A stretch of 64,000 bases of DNA from Linum tenue (GCA_946122785.1 CAMGYJ010000006.1:53588066-53652065); one strand, 5' to 3'. Shown: positions 1 through 13,213, counted from the stretch's first letter. Notes: generated from the sequence alone by a model not told the origin. Program-made: numbers and translations.

Positions 1-512
1 TCCCATGAAATAATAAGTTTTGACTAATGTATAACTATATTGGCCTCTGTTTCTTTTTATGGAAAAGATTCGTTGAATAGCCTGCTCAGGTTTGTTGAAT
101 ATGACATTTTTGCTAGATGTTCCCAAACAACTTTCATCAAACTTTTATCTTTCTTGCGTTTGTGCTAATTTACATTTTAACCTTCGTTACAGGCACTCCT
201 CATGTCAGTATCTCATGAGGCACCATGGACAGCTAATATGCTGATCTAGTCGTGTCTTTAAATGCTTTATGTCTTCTACGATATTGGATATTCTTATGTG
301 TTCCAGAAGTGCTCAATGAAAGCTGAGCTTCTTAAGAATATAATAGCCCTGAAGTTGTGATGTCTCGTCCATGTTTCATATGAAAAAATAATTATAAGAA
401 ATGTGCAACATGTTAATTCTGCCTACGGGAAATTAATTCTCTACCATACCAATGATTATTAGCATGCCACATGTGTCAGAGGGAAAATCTCAATCGGCGT
501 TGTTTTTTGCAG
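1..512 (+). other. Intronic sequence upstream of first recognisable PNP1 exon
   Basis: This stretch lies 5' of the first exon I can recognise (513). It is AT-rich with stop codons in all frames and reads as intron. A possible splice acceptor at about 190 is followed by a short open stretch, but it does not resemble PNPase and meets a stop within about 20 codons. The 5' exons (transit peptide and first RNase PH core) must lie upstream of the window. Confidence 0.5.
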
Positions 513-3500
513 GGGTATTGTGATTTTCTGCCAGAGGAGAAGTTGTTTGAAGCAGTAAAAATTGGGTAAGCAGAGTATATTTATGTGGCTGGAAATATTT
601 GTTCTTTATTTTAGGACATGTGCATAACATAAAAAAAAAAAACTACAACTATTGTTAATATCTCCACGTTTCAATGACCTGTTGTGGATCAGCCCTAGTG
701 AGTACTTTGCCTGTTGTATGTCAATGAAGCCAGGAAGCAGTACAGTTAATTTGCAAAGAAGTGGGGGCTTTGGCGGCAAAGTGTGGAAAACCGAAAATGC
801 TTGATGCTGTAAAGTTACCTCCTCCTGAGCTGTATAAACATGTGGAGGTACAATTTCTGTTGCCCCTCTATTGCCGTAAGTTTTTCTGTCCGTTCCTTTA
901 GTGTTATGACCTGCACCTGCTTCTAAAGCTGGTTAGAGCATGTCATTTTATGTTCTGTATGTAAAGTAGCAAATCCATGAAGAGCTGAGCAATAATACCA
1001 AACTCTATTTTAAATGTGCACGACAGAATCTGCTAATCCTTAAGGCTGGAACGAGTTCTTTTGAGCACATGCTGACCAGATGTTAGGTCCAGTGCCAGTT
1101 GATTGGGGGATTATAGTATGCAAACCATTTTAGGGTAATTTACCATGACATTCCATGGCATCCTCCCAAGTAACTAAAGTGTTTTAGCTGTTTCCGGGCT
1201 TTTGGTATTGAGAATGTGCATACCGAAGCTTGTTCTCCATGGTGATTTTCTTGGCTCTATCAAATGGCCATCTGCAGTCTATGCTGCACTTTGTTGCTAC
1301 ATCACACCTTAAATCTTTTTTTTTTTTTTTTTTTTTTTGCGTCGAATCATCACACCTTCAATCTAATGCTAGTGTATAACACAGTTAGCATTAATACCCA
1401 AATGTCCTATGTTTCAACTGAAATCTACTTGTTTCCATATTCTTTCTCTTGTAAACCATGGTACCCAACATCTTCACTCTCATTTCTTCTGAAGCTGTAA
1501 GTTTTGTAATCTGACCCAAAACATGCTCTGCTTTTCATGTCTAGGCTATCAGATATTATATTTACTATTTACCTTTCACAGGAGATTGCTGGTGATGAAT
1601 TAGCCAAAGTGCTACAGATTAGTAACAAAATACCAAGAAGAAAGGCCATTTCAGATTTGGAGAAAAGAGTAATTGGTATTCTCACAGAAGAAGGTTATGT
1701 TACGACAGCCATGGATTCTGGAGCTGCAGAATCAACGTTAGATTTACTTGAAGATGAAGACGAGGACGAGGAAGTGATTGTTGATGGTGAAGTGGATGAA
1801 GGTGACGTTCATATAAAGCCAAGTCCAAAGGAACTTCCTCCGCAGGTAATTCTGTGTTGCCTTTAAGTTTCATGTCTTCTGTCAATTTTTTTGAAAAAGA
1901 ATTTTTATCTTCTTGTTGCTTGAGCCCTTTTGAAACTCCTTTTAATTTTATCCTTTGTCAAATTTTAGTTGTTTTTGGAGGGTGATGTAAAGCTTGTATT
2001 CAAAGAGGTATCATCCAAATTCTTGCGCAAGAGAATCGTGCAGGTATGAAATCCATGTTCTGATGCTTTAAAGTGCCTATGGTTCTCACCAGACAAGTTT
2101 TTATCTCTCTTGCATTTCCAATCATAGCACAGAAATTATCAATGAGTAAAACTCTGCATTAGTTTCTTGAATATTATTGATATGGGTGTTCTGACTTGGG
2201 TAGTAATTTGTAAAGGAGATGTGATTCAGAATTGAGGGCCCATGTCTTGTTATCCAACTATGAGTAAGAACTATGACGCATACAAGTCGATTTTGAGTTT
2301 TTTTTTTTTTTTTTTTTGCTTTTGTTACAGGGTGGTAAAAGGAGTGATGGGCGAACCTCAAATGGAATACGTCCAATAGATGCAAGATGTGGCTTACTAC
2401 CCAGAGCACATGGGAGTGCACTTTTCACTCGTGGAGAAACACAGGTTTTATTTCTGAAACTCTTCTTTTATGAAAATGCTTCATTAATCAACCAGTTGTG
2501 TCATTTGTGTGAATCCTTTTAGTGTGTAGCAGCTAAATTTCACTGCCAGGTTATTCAAATATTTTCATTTCTCGAGATCTGCCTTCCAGATATTTACTTA
2601 GTGCAGTAGCTACTTGGATAGCAACATATGTGTTTGGTATATACTTTAGAAAGTGGTTGAATTTATTGCATAGCAGTTAGGATGGATATCTTTGCATAAA
2701 GTCATGCCGTGAGAAATGCTAGTCTGAGCCTCGGCCGTTAAAACTCTGAAAGAAGCTCAACCACCAAAACCCTTCTCCACTGACATCTATCTTGTGCTGT
2801 ACTTGGATGTTATAATATAATACCAACTGACACAATTGCTTAACATCTGTTGATGTGACTTGAATCGGACTATCACCAGTCTACGACTGGTAATCGGGGG
2901 TCCAGGGGCAACGCCCCGGTGGGGGTGCGGGGGCAATGCCCCCGGCCCACGGTGTATGGGCTCAATGTTATTTGGGTTCGGGTTCTGGGCCTGGTCTGTA
3001 ACCGTTTCCTTTGCTAGATTGGATTAGGTTTAGACCCATATGGAGAAGTACTATAAATACTTCTCATACTCCTCTGTAATCTGTAATCTCCTCGATATAG
3101 TGAAATTGGCTCTCTCTCGCCCGTGGACGTAGCTAACACACATCGTGTTAGTGAACCACGTAAATCGTGTGTCGTGTTTTCGATTCTCGCTTTCGTATTC
3201 TTGCTTTGTCGATTCCGGCGATTTCCCGATCCGTAGCAGCGCGTTTATAACAACATCAATCCCATATTTCAATGTTTTCTTTATTTTTCCCTTGCTGTCT
3301 CTCTCCTGTTTCATATTCCTACGTATTTGAACGAATTTCAGTGGTTAAAGAGAGAGTTGCTATTGATATCTCTGGATGAACTTGTCTTGTCAATTCAGTT
3401 TCCAGTTTTAAATGATATTTCTGAGTAATCAAGCTTTCTACTCATCTTAGCCTTCCTCATCCAACTTCGTAAGTTCTAGTCATCAGTTACTTCATATGTT

Positions 3501-6500
3501 CTAGTCATGAAGTTATGGTATGGGTTAGCGATTCCAATAAAATCAAGTTCTATTACCTCAGTGTTTTATTTTGAAATAAACTTTTACATGAAACAATTAA
3601 CTCTACTGTTCTTTTTGGTTGCAGGCCCTGGCTGTTACTACCCTTGGTGACAAGCAAATGGCTCAAAGAGTTGACAACCTTGTGGATATAGAGGAATTTA
3701 AAAGGTTCTATCTTCAGGTATCTATGGGAACTTTATAGTAATCATGCATATGTAGCTATTCTCGGGAATAATGATTTGCAGCTCACGTTTCTGAAATTTT
3801 TTCTTTCTGCATTTGTGTCATCTGTCTAGTAGCCCATCTGTTTACTTGTAGAGGTCTGAAAATTTCAGCAGTATTTTTTTTCTCTGTGCAGAGTCCATGA
3901 TAGCCCTAAGCTTTTGTGAGTAGCTTAGTAGTCGTAGACATGGGCAGATAAAAATAATCAAACCTTGTTCAATTGCCACCAAATCTCCACTGCTGCAGTA
4001 TTTAGTTTATTCCTGCTGATAGTCTTTTCTTCTTATCTCTGTTTCTGAAACTCTCTATTTAATCTGCAAAAGAATTCCAGTGGAGTTATGAAGTTTGGAA
4101 TGTGTGTAGCTCTCAGATAAAGGAACCAGCAAAGACAGTTAAGACGTGTTTTTATCTGATACTTTCAGTATTCATTTCCTCCATCATCTGTTGGGGAAGC
4201 AGGGCGAACGGGAGCACCAAATAGGCGAGAAATTGGCCATGGGATGCTCGCAGAGAGAGCTCTTGAACCTATATTGCCTTCTGAAGACATCTTCCCATAC
4301 ACAGTACGAGTTGAGAGTACCATTACTGAGAGCAACGGTTCCTCAAGGTCGGTGACTGTAGAAATTGTTTTCAGCTTGCATCAGAAGTCAAAAGCATGTT
4401 TCTTTCTTCTTGGTTCTTCAATTGTAGTTTTTAAATTCTCCTATCGTGCCCAAAAGGCATGTTGTTTGTGCTATGAGTTGCTTGCTGAAGTGCATGACTG
4501 TGATTGAGATTTTATCATCATGTAACAGTATGGCCTCTGTCTGTGGGGGTTGTTTGGCATTACAAGATGCTGGTGTTCCTGTAAAATGCTCAATTGCAGG
4601 CATTGCAATGGGCATGGTCCTTGACACTAAAGAATTTGGTGGCGATGGAACACCACTAATCCTGTCTGATATCACTGGAGCTGAAGATGCATCTGGAGAT
4701 ATGGATTTCAAGGTCATCTCTAATAATGTTCTTCCATTCCTGCTTTTAATGTTTATTGCATGATCCTGAAACACTCTGCTTGAGTTCATCTGTAGATGTT
4801 GCAATATTTACTTCTAATAATCAATGCTGATTGTAGGTTGCTGGAAGTGAGGATGGAATAACTGCATTTCAGATGGACATAAAGGTCAGGAACTTTCTGT
4901 TTGTGCTTGAGTGATCTTCATTGTCAATCATGATCTGTACAAGTGACTGGAAAGGGCGGAGACCATTAAGAAAGTGATGTATACTTGCTCTCGTGAACTG
5001 AATCGTAAACATTCTGATCAGTTTTCCCTAGCATGCTATAGGTTGGAGGAATTCCTTTACCTGTTATGAGGGATGCTCTACTGCAGGCAAGGGAAGGGAG
5101 GAAGCGCATTCTTGGTAATTTATGGTCTACTATGACTTGTTGAATTGTTGTACATCTATGAAGTTCCAAATGTACGAGCTTGTGAAGCCCTAGATACTAA
5201 ATTTAGCATGTTCCACCTGGTGGGAAGTATATGTTACCACCTTCTGACATTTTACTTGGCTAATTAATGTCATCATGAGTGATCTTTTGTTTTTGTTTAA
5301 TGTTGTTAACGCTGCTATGCAGCTGAAATGTTGAAATGTTCGCCACCCCCTTCTAGCAAGCTGTCTAAGTATGCACCACTCATACATATTATGAAGGTTT
5401 GTTTAACATCCATGTCTCCTTTTGTATTTGCTAAAACATTTAAGCTCAGAAGGTTATTATGTACGCATTACCAAATGCAATATTGTTTGTTGCAGGTGGA
5501 TAAAGATAAGGTCAACATAATCATTGGTCCTGGTGGAAAGAAGGTGAAGAGTATCATTGAAGAAAGTGGTGTTGACGCAATTGACACACAAGATAATGGC
5601 ATTGTGAGATCCAATGGTCAAAATATCTATTTCCATTGCTTTGTTAGGCATTAATGTAATTTGCGAATTCTCAAAACTTGGGGCTGTGCAGGTAAAGATC
5701 ACTGGAAAGGATTTATCAAGTATAGAGAAATCAATATCCATAATCTCTAGGCTTACGATGGTTCCAACTATTGGTGACATATTCAGGTTTGTCCTCTTCA
5801 AGTGCTAGGTTCATTTTCCTTTGCTACTTTTATTGGCCTTTTCGGTTTATTCCTACAGGACAAGTGTGATGTTAGAGAAAAATGAAACTTCTTCAGTTAT
5901 CTGAGTTGGCTGTTAGTGTTTTCTTTTTGAGTATTGTGGACTTTATTAAATCCTAGTGACACTCAGAAGAATCCTAGAGAAGCCGAGGCAAGTACCTTCC
6001 CATTCCCTCACTGAGGCAACCGCCTTCCATTTACTCTCATGCAAGAGAGACCAGTTTAGTTGGTTATTCTTCTCTGTATGAAAAAGGAGAAGATCAAACT
6101 AGGTTGGATTCAAGGCACCCAAATATTCTTTCCTGGCTGTCTCCTTAGAACGTGACGTTTAGGACAGACACCATTCCACCGCCTGTTGCTCTGTCTCCTA
6201 GGGGAAGGAGGTTGTGTGTATGATTGAAATTGTAATTTGGCGTATATGTTATACCACAGGGTGTTTGTTTCTTTTGTGTTGCAAAATCAGGAACTGTGAG
6301 ATCAAATCAATTGCTCCTTATGGTGTCTTTGTCCAGATAGCCCCAGGGCGTGAGGTATACTTGTTAAAAATTAACCAATAATTTGCATCTGTACATTTGT
6401 GAGTGAGAATTATTTACTCTCGAAGACTAAGCTGTTGCTTACGTTCCACCTTTTCGAACTTTGCTGCAGGGACTTTGCCATATTAGTGAACTCACTTCAA

Positions 6501-6991
6501 CTTATTTGCCAAAGGCAGAAGATGTAGGATGCCTCTGCTTCACACTTGAGTGCAACTCTTTCTGCTAGTAAATTAACTTATTATTCTTCTAATATGGACA
6601 ACTTATGTTTATTACTGACAGGCCTTTAAGGTCGGGGACAAGGTAGATGTTATTGAGGTATCAACATTGGCCGTCTTCTTTCATTTCCAACACTGTAAAC
6701 AGACTTCTGTTCCCTGCCATCCATAATCATCAAGTGCATTATGTCTGTTAGGTGAATGACAAGGGCCAGCTGCGCCTTAGCCGCAAAGCTTTACTTCCTG
6801 ATCAGGCTTCATGCAGTGATGCAACAAAAACCGTCAACTTGGGTAAAAAGGTTACGAAGAAGTCAGCTGGTAGCTCTGCCAAAGATGGAGCAACTGTCAG
6901 CAAAGAAAAGTCGAAGAAGAGCAGCAGTGGTGGCAGCAGCAGTCTGATTGAAAAAAGTAGCTTAGTTAATGGAGAAGCTACAATTGGATAG
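513..6991 (+). CDS. PNP1: Chloroplast-type polyribonucleotide nucleotidyltransferase (PNPase), 3' part
   Basis: PNPase degrades RNA 3' to 5' by phosphorolysis and can also add tails; the plastid form matures rRNA, tRNA and mRNA ends. Seventeen exons in frame: 513-565, 730-847, 1582-1845, 1969-2043, 2331-2444, 3625-3717, 4169-4347, 4529-4712, 4837-4884, 5042-5114, 5323-5396, 5496-5603, 5692-5786, 6291-6354, 6470-6523, 6622-6657, 6752-6991; all introns are GT-AG. They give 623 residues: a helical linker with an acidic run, the second RNase PH core (from about residue 171) with the catalytic GDMDFK motif near 355-360, a KH domain with GPGGKK near 436-441, an S1 domain near 494-565, and a Lys/Ser-rich tail ending [10 protein letters not shown]. 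The short tail and overall sequence fit the plastid paralogue (PNP1/RIF10) rather than the longer mitochondrial one. No lesion was seen. The N-terminal third is outside the window. Confidence 0.93.
2848..3252 (+). mobile_element. Solo LTR (Ty1/copia type) in a PNP1 intron
   Basis: A 405-bp unit starts TGTTGATG and ends ATAACA, giving the TGTT...AACA ends of an LTR, and is flanked by a perfect 5-bp target duplication ACATC (2843-2847 and 3253-3257). It holds a TATA-like TATAAATAC at 3052-3060, a GC-rich stretch near 2895-2955, and a stem-loop before GAACCACG at 3152-3159. No internal retroelement sequence remains, so it most likely arose by recombination between the two LTRs of a complete element. 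It sits in sense orientation in the 1,180-bp intron 2445-3624, away from the splice sites. Confidence 0.9.
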
Positions 6992-7958
6992 ATTGCAAGT
7001 GCGTTTAGATGGGCGGGAAGAAACAGCAGATCATTGTGTGAGCACACGGTAAACAAACATATAGGGGCTCCTCAATCCATTTTCGTCGGCTTAACAGAGT
7101 TATGACGAAGAAGGTAGCTTCGCCCCTCCCCTTGCTCCATCAAAGAATCATGTTTGATTGTTGACATGCCATACTTGGATGTTCAGGTATAGTTCTGCAC
7201 CAGGGAGACATAGGCGTTCCTCCATTGCACACAGAATTCGAATACGACGTTTGAGTTTGGGAATCACAGTGGCCCGGGTGGATAGAGGGATCATGTGTAC
7301 TTTGAGCTGCTGTGAGAATTTTCGCAATGTAATTCGTGGCTGTTGTTTCACTCATGGGTCCACAGAGGAGTGGGGGAAGTACGACGAGTTCTTCACATTG
7401 CTTTTCTGGGGCATTTGGGAACGGGGGAGCGCTTGTAGGACTAGTATCTGACCTTAGTTTGTTGATTGCCGTTCGAGGCACTATTAAAGTGCTACCTTTT
7501 GACTTGTTGAATTCAAGTCTGGGTGAACTGATTCTTTCATATTTCTATTTACTGTTTTAGATCAGTGAGATCGTTTATCCTTTCTTTCCACAAGATCCTT
7601 ATATTTGTTACCCAAGAAAATTTCCTTCTCACTTCAAACTTCATTTTATCATTGATCATTCACGGTCCATTTTCGCTAACTTCATCCTATGTGGCAGTCA
7701 AATATAATCTTTGAACGTAAAACTACTGTTTTAGTAGGTTTCCTTTTCGGTGAGTCATTTGATTCTATTTTTCAAGGCGTTTCACTTTGCTTCCGAGTTC
7801 GCTTTCTGTCTCCATTTTTGCAAACCCTGGGCACGAGGCATGGGGATCAGATGTTCTTTATATGTTATTTTCCTCCTCTTTATCGTAGTTTTTTATTGTT
7901 GGATACCACTAAATGTTGGTCGTGGCGGCGGGGAGGGAGACGGGTCACGATCCTTAAG
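6992..7958 (+). other. PNP1 3' UTR and downstream flank
   Basis: Sequence after the TAG at 6989-6991. The first 500 bp or so is probably 3' UTR. Open frames at 7140-7481 on both strands lack recognisable protein similarity. I see no gene here; the poly(A) site cannot be fixed by eye. Confidence 0.4.
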
Positions 7959-8245
7959 TTGGAAAAAATTTCAGAATATACTAGTTATTAAAAAAAAATT
8001 CTTTTTACCAAAAAAAAAAAATCTCAAAATACATTAGTTATAAAAATATTTTCCAAAGCACACATGTTTGTACATCATTGTCGTGGTCAAAGATAGTGAT
8101 GGAAATCATCGTCGTAGTCTTCAACGGTGAATAAATCCCCGTTTTTAACAAAGACAGTCAATACATCACCGTTGTTGCCTACAATAGTGAAAGCATCACC
8201 GCGTTAATGAATTAGGTTTTGCTATTTCTCATTGTTTCTTTGTAG

Positions 8246-11200
8246 ATGCAGTCGATGCATCAGGTAGTCTAGTGTTTGCTTGGTCCCCCGAGGTTGACGC
8301 TTCGGTGTTCTTCCATTCTAATTTCTGTATTTGTTCGCAAATTCATAAAGATGATCTTTCCTATGTGGTGATTTTTGTTTACCTTAGCTGTAATGTTGCT
8401 CTAAGAGCTGCTCAGTTGGCTCAGTTGCAAGACGTTTGTGCGAATGTTAATCATCCTTATGTCATCATAGGCGATTTCAACACTGTTCTCCACGTGGGTG
8501 AAAAGGATGGGGGCCGGGTGTGGAATGGTGCCCAAGCCGTCAGCCTTCGGGATTTTGTTCATGATTTGGGACTCCATGACCCGGGTTTTCAAGGGGATCA
8601 ATTTACTTGGACAAACAAACGTATGAGTGCAGCGTGTATTCAGGAACGTCTGGATAGGGCTCTTTGATCCCAATCCTGGATTGATGTTTATCCAGAGACT
8701 CTGGTCAAGCACTTTACGGACCAGGGGTCGGATCATCGGGCGCTGCTGCTTGCTGATAAGCCGTATGCTCGGAGTAGTCAACCCTTATTCCGTTTTGATG
8801 CCCGATGGGCGGATAATCCGGAAGTGAGGGCTATGGTCCAGTATGTCTGGCAGGAAGAGATCCAAGGTACCCCGATGTTTCGACTTTGGGAGCGCCTAAA
8901 GAAACTCCGTCATCTGCTTTATGATTGGAGCAGGGCGGGAACAACGAATTCTCTGCGTAATATTAAGACGTTCCAGGCGGAGGTGGATAGGATAAAATCG
9001 ATCCATCTAGTGGATTGGGATGAGGTCAGGACCCTGGAAACTGAGCTATCCCGCCAGTGGGAAGCAGAGGAGGTTTTCTGGCAGCAGAATCAAGGGTAAA
9101 ATGGTTGAAAAAAGGAGATCAGAATTCTGCCTATTTCCATGCGGTCACAAAGGCACGGCGGAAAAGGAACTTTGTTTCCGGGCTTCGAAATGAGGAGGGC
9201 GAATGGGTCCCTGAGGAAACTGGGAAGGCTGCTATTGCCACGAATTTTTACCAGACCCTGTTTACTTCTGAATCTCAGGTGGCGAGCCTACCGATTAGGG
9301 CTGGAAAAATAAACCAGACCGTTAGAAAAACCGTGGCCCAAACCGTACCGCACAGTTTGGTCCGGACCGTAGACCGTTAAGTATGGTCTGGTCTGGTCCA
9401 TGGTCTGTATTATTTTATGTTTTGATCTCTTGGTCTGGTCTGGTCTAGACCGTGGTTTATCGGACCAAACTGTGGACCCAACTGACTTGTCAATATGTGT
9501 TAACAGCCCATTCGACCACTCTCTCAACTCCCACAACGACACCCAAGTCTCAACCTTAGTTTTGTGAATCTCGTCCCTCCTTCATTTACAACTATATTTA
9601 ACCAGAGAGTAGAGATAATCGTGTCTCAATATGGCATTATGTTAATGTTTTTGACGTTATGGTACAAGTTGGGATGCTTTTACTTTGTATCTTTGTTATG
9701 TACTAAGATTTAGGGTATCAAAATTATGCATGCATGTTAGGATTAATGTTTTAAGGCAAATAACAATTTTTTTTATTATTATTGGTTCAATTTTTGTGTG
9801 GTTGACTAAACAAATTATTCATTTTTTGTTGAGCGTGGTCTATCTGGACCAGACCAGACCGAACCAGACCGCACAGGCGTGGTCTGGACCGGACCGTATA
9901 GTTTGTGGTCTGGTCTGTGGTCTATACTTCAGCCTCTCGGTCTGGACCATAGACCGTATATATGGTCTGGTCTAGACCAGACCGTACCGTTTCCCAGCCC
10001 TACTACCGATTGCCCAGAGTGTTACTTTGCAAATGAATGCACAGTTGACGGCGGAGGTTTTGCCGAGTGAGGTTCGGCAAACGGTTTTTTCCATGGGATC
10101 GAAGCAGGCTCCGGGGTCGGATGGTTTCACTAGGAAGTTCTTTAAAGCTTTCTGGGATATTGTGGGCACTTCAGTGGTTGACGCAATAATCTCTTTCTTT
10201 ACTTCGAGTCGGATGATGCGGAGTTTAACCATATCTGGCTCACTTTGATCCCTAAAGTGGACTCGGTGGAAACAATAAGGCAATTGCGGCAGATTAGTCT
10301 CTGCTAGTTTGTTAACAAGGTGATTACCAAAATCATGGCTGAACGGCTGGCGAGCTTGCTCCCCAAGATCGTTTCGGAGGGGCATAATGGTTTTATCAGG
10401 GACCGGCAGATTATTGATAACATCCTTATTGGACATGAACTAATGCACTATCTGAAGATAAAAAAGCAAAGGAAGAAGGGGTACATGGCTCTGAAGGTTG
10501 ACATGGAAAAGGCCTATGATAGAGTCGAATGGCCCTTCCTTCTTGCAGTTTTGGATAAGATGGGCTTTTAACTCTGTCTGGCAGGGATGGATTCATGAAT
10601 GTCTTCCATCCTCCTCCTTTTCGGTTCTGATGAACGGCACGCCCTCGAGTTATTTTACTGCCTCTAGGGGCCTTCGCCAGGGGGATCCTCTCTCTCCTCT
10701 TTTGTTTGTGCTCTGCACGGAGGGTTTTGCAGCCCTTCTCTGGAAGGCGATCACAGATAAAAAACTAGAGGGGGTGAAAGTAGCGCCCAGGGCCCCGCGA
10801 GTCTCGCACTTGTTCTTCGCAGATGATTCTTAGTTATTCTTGCGCGGGTCTCTCCAAGAGTGCAAGAATTTAATTGAGGTGCTAAATGAGTATGAGGAAT
10901 TGAGTGGCCAACGCGTTAACTTAGCGAAATCAGCGGTGTGTTTTAGCAAGAATATTTCCATACCCGATCAGGAATTTTTGGCCACGATCTTGGGGTTGGT
11001 GTTGTGGGGGTTCACGACAAATATTTGGGCCTTCCCACGCTGGTCGCTCGATCCAAAATGGCTACGTTCAGATATTTGGAGGATAAACTCTTAGAGAGAC
11101 TATAGGGGTGGAAGCAAAGGACTTTATCGTGGGCTGCGAAGGAAACTTTGATTAAATCCATAGCATTGGCCCTGCCCCTGCATGTTATGTCCTGTTTTCG

Positions 11201-12892
11201 GCTTCCTCTAGCTCTTTGTCGGCTTCTGGATAAACATGTGGCCCGCTTTTGGTGGGGTGCTGAGGAGGGCAGTCCCAAGATTAGATGGGTGTCCTGGCGA
11301 AACATGTGCAGGAGTAAGCACGAGGGGGGATGGGATTTCGCCAGTTTGAACATTTCAATCAAGCTCTTCTGGCAAAGATAGGTTGGCGTATTCTTAATGA
11401 ACCCCAGTCGCTTATTGCCCAGATTTATAAAGGCAAGTACTTCCCTCAAGGATCATTTCTGACCGCGACTGCTAGGTCTCGTCCCTCATGGGGGTGGCAG
11501 AGTATCCTTCATGGGCATCAGTTATTGGAGATGAGATTAAGATGGCAAGTTGGTAATGGCAAATCGATTTCCTTCCTTTATTCGAACTTGATCCCTAGGT
11601 TCCAACTAGATCCCCCATGCTATAATCCGCGGATTTTGCCTGAGGGGGGTGATCCTTTGGTGGCCGAGGTTATTTGTCAGGGGGAAGGAAGGTGGTCTGA
11701 TGAGAAGCTCCGTCAGTGGTTTGACCCGCCCACTTGTAGGGCTATCAAAGCTATTCCTCTTCCGAGATGGGAGGTGACTGATAAACTTATCTGGCATTTT
11801 ACGGCTGACGAGGTTTTCTCGATAAAGTCGGCTTATCATTTGGCTGTCGATTTGGACAGGAGGAGGGGTGGGTGGCGATCCTCGGTTAGCTGGATGGATA
11901 AACCAAGTTGGATAAGGGTGTGGGAGGCGAAGATCCCTCCGAAATTGAAGGTTTTTTGTATGGCAAATCCTTAATCGGGCTCTGCCAACTATGGAGGCAC
12001 TTATTGAGAAAAAGGTTCAGGTACTTCCTCGGTGTCCAGTTTGTTGGGATGGCCCGGAGACGATGGAACATCTTTTCCTGTACTGTCCGGTTGCGCGGGC
12101 TCTCTGGGACTACTCATGGCTGGAATACCTGGGGGAGGGTTTGCCTCGGCACACTTTTCCTTTGTTTCTCAAACGTTTGTTGGTGCTGATTCCTCAACCG
12201 TCAGTGGTTATGGCTGTTGTGCCATCCTTTGGAGGATCTGGCATTCTCGGAATTGGGTTGTCTTCGAGGGCAAACAATTCGGGATTCAGGCGCTCATGCG
12301 GCAGTTTCACCAACAATATGAGGAGTGGGTGTCTCTACCAGTGGATCAGGCTCCGAGGATGACTATCCCGACGATGCAGCCAGAAGCGCAACGGGGTGAT
12401 TCCCAGTTGGTTTGCATGTGGGACGGGGCTACGAAGAGTGGGTCGCACTCGGCTGGTGGGATGGTTCTCTTTGACCCAGCGTGGACACTCCTTCTGGCTA
12501 GAGGGGTCAGTTTCCTCAAGTGTATGACCCGGTGATGGTGGAATTGCTTGTGCTTAGGGAAGCTATTATTTGGTGTATGGAGCAAGGCTTGTCGGAGGTC
12601 CGGTTTGAGGGCGATGCAAAGGTGATTATTGACAAAATTAATCAAGCCGACACGAGAGATAGCCGGTTGGGTGTTGTTCTTGAAGAGATTGGTCATTACT
12701 TTCGTACCCAGTCTGGTTTTAGTGTGCGTTTTGCAGGTCGGGAGAACAATAGGGTAGCTCATTTGGTAGCTAGGAAAGCCCTTTCATTGTATCCGACTAC
12801 GAGTCGCTTCTTTGATTTCCAGTCCTGGCTAGTTTCCAGGGTGTAAATGTCTATTTTTTATCAATACTAGATATCTTTTGACAAAAAAAAAA
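8246..12892 (+). pseudogene. Decayed L1-type LINE (endonuclease, RT, zf-RVT, RNase H)
   Basis: Reading along the + strand in shifting frames gives, in order: part of an AP-endonuclease domain (GDFNTVLH near 8470, then the family's FTWTN motif near 8605); a reverse transcriptase with KVDMEKAYDRVEW near 10495-10535, LRQGDPLSPLLF near 10670 and FADDS near 10815; a zf-RVT region (CPVCW near 12035); and a C-terminal RNase H-like domain to about 12845. An A10 tail follows at 12883-12892. ORF1 and the start of the endonuclease are missing, so the copy is 5' truncated. Many stops and frameshifts (for example TGA at 8666-8668, a shift near 9100 and another near 10570) make it inactive. A hAT-type MITE interrupts it at 9296. 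Confidence 0.9.
9296..10002. mobile_element. hAT-type MITE inside the LINE
   Basis: A 707-bp insertion begins TAGGGCTGG and ends CCAGCCCTA, with a perfect 8-bp target duplication CTACCGAT at 9288-9295 and 10003-10010, as expected of the hAT superfamily. Both ends are dense in 'ggtctgg', 'cagaccg' and 'accgta' words in both orientations, so the subterminal regions can fold extensively. The centre (about 9560-9840) is AT-rich and codes for nothing recognisable. Removing it restores the LINE reading frame across the junction. Confidence 0.95.
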
Positions 12893-13213
12893 GAATAACG
12901 ATAATAACGGTGAACAGCTCACCGCTATAGTGAAAAATGGTGATTATTTACCACATTTTCCTGCCTTGATAGGTCGAAAATTAGGTCACAGCGACCTAGC
13001 AATCACCGTTTTAGCCGACGGCGATCATATATTCACCGCAATCGTCCATTGCGGTGATTAGTCCATTTGGTTTGCATATAAAAACTCATCCCTCACGTAC
13101 ATGTTTCACAATCTGCTTTAATCAACTCAAATTGTTGCAAAAAGTCCCTTTTCAGTTCGCTTCCAGCAACTACGGTTACAAAAACTTAGAATTTTCGGTA
13201 TGTTATAATTATG
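12893..13213. other. MULE-derived sequence between LINE tail and MITE
   Basis: This segment has repeated 'cggtgatt' and 'atcaccg' words matching the DNA left of the LINE at 8095-8215, so the LINE landed within a subterminal repeat region. No ORF is supported. Confidence 0.45.

Noticed and set aside
193..250. Possible upstream PNP1 exon after an AG acceptor
   Set aside because: The reading frame does not resemble PNPase, stops at about 249, and has no matching donor.
1264..1500. 78-codon + frame in a PNP1 intron
   Set aside because: It lies inside intron 848-1581, runs across a poly-T tract and has no protein similarity.
7140..7481. Overlapping frames on both strands downstream of PNP1
   Set aside because: No domain, and they coincide with the probable 3' UTR.
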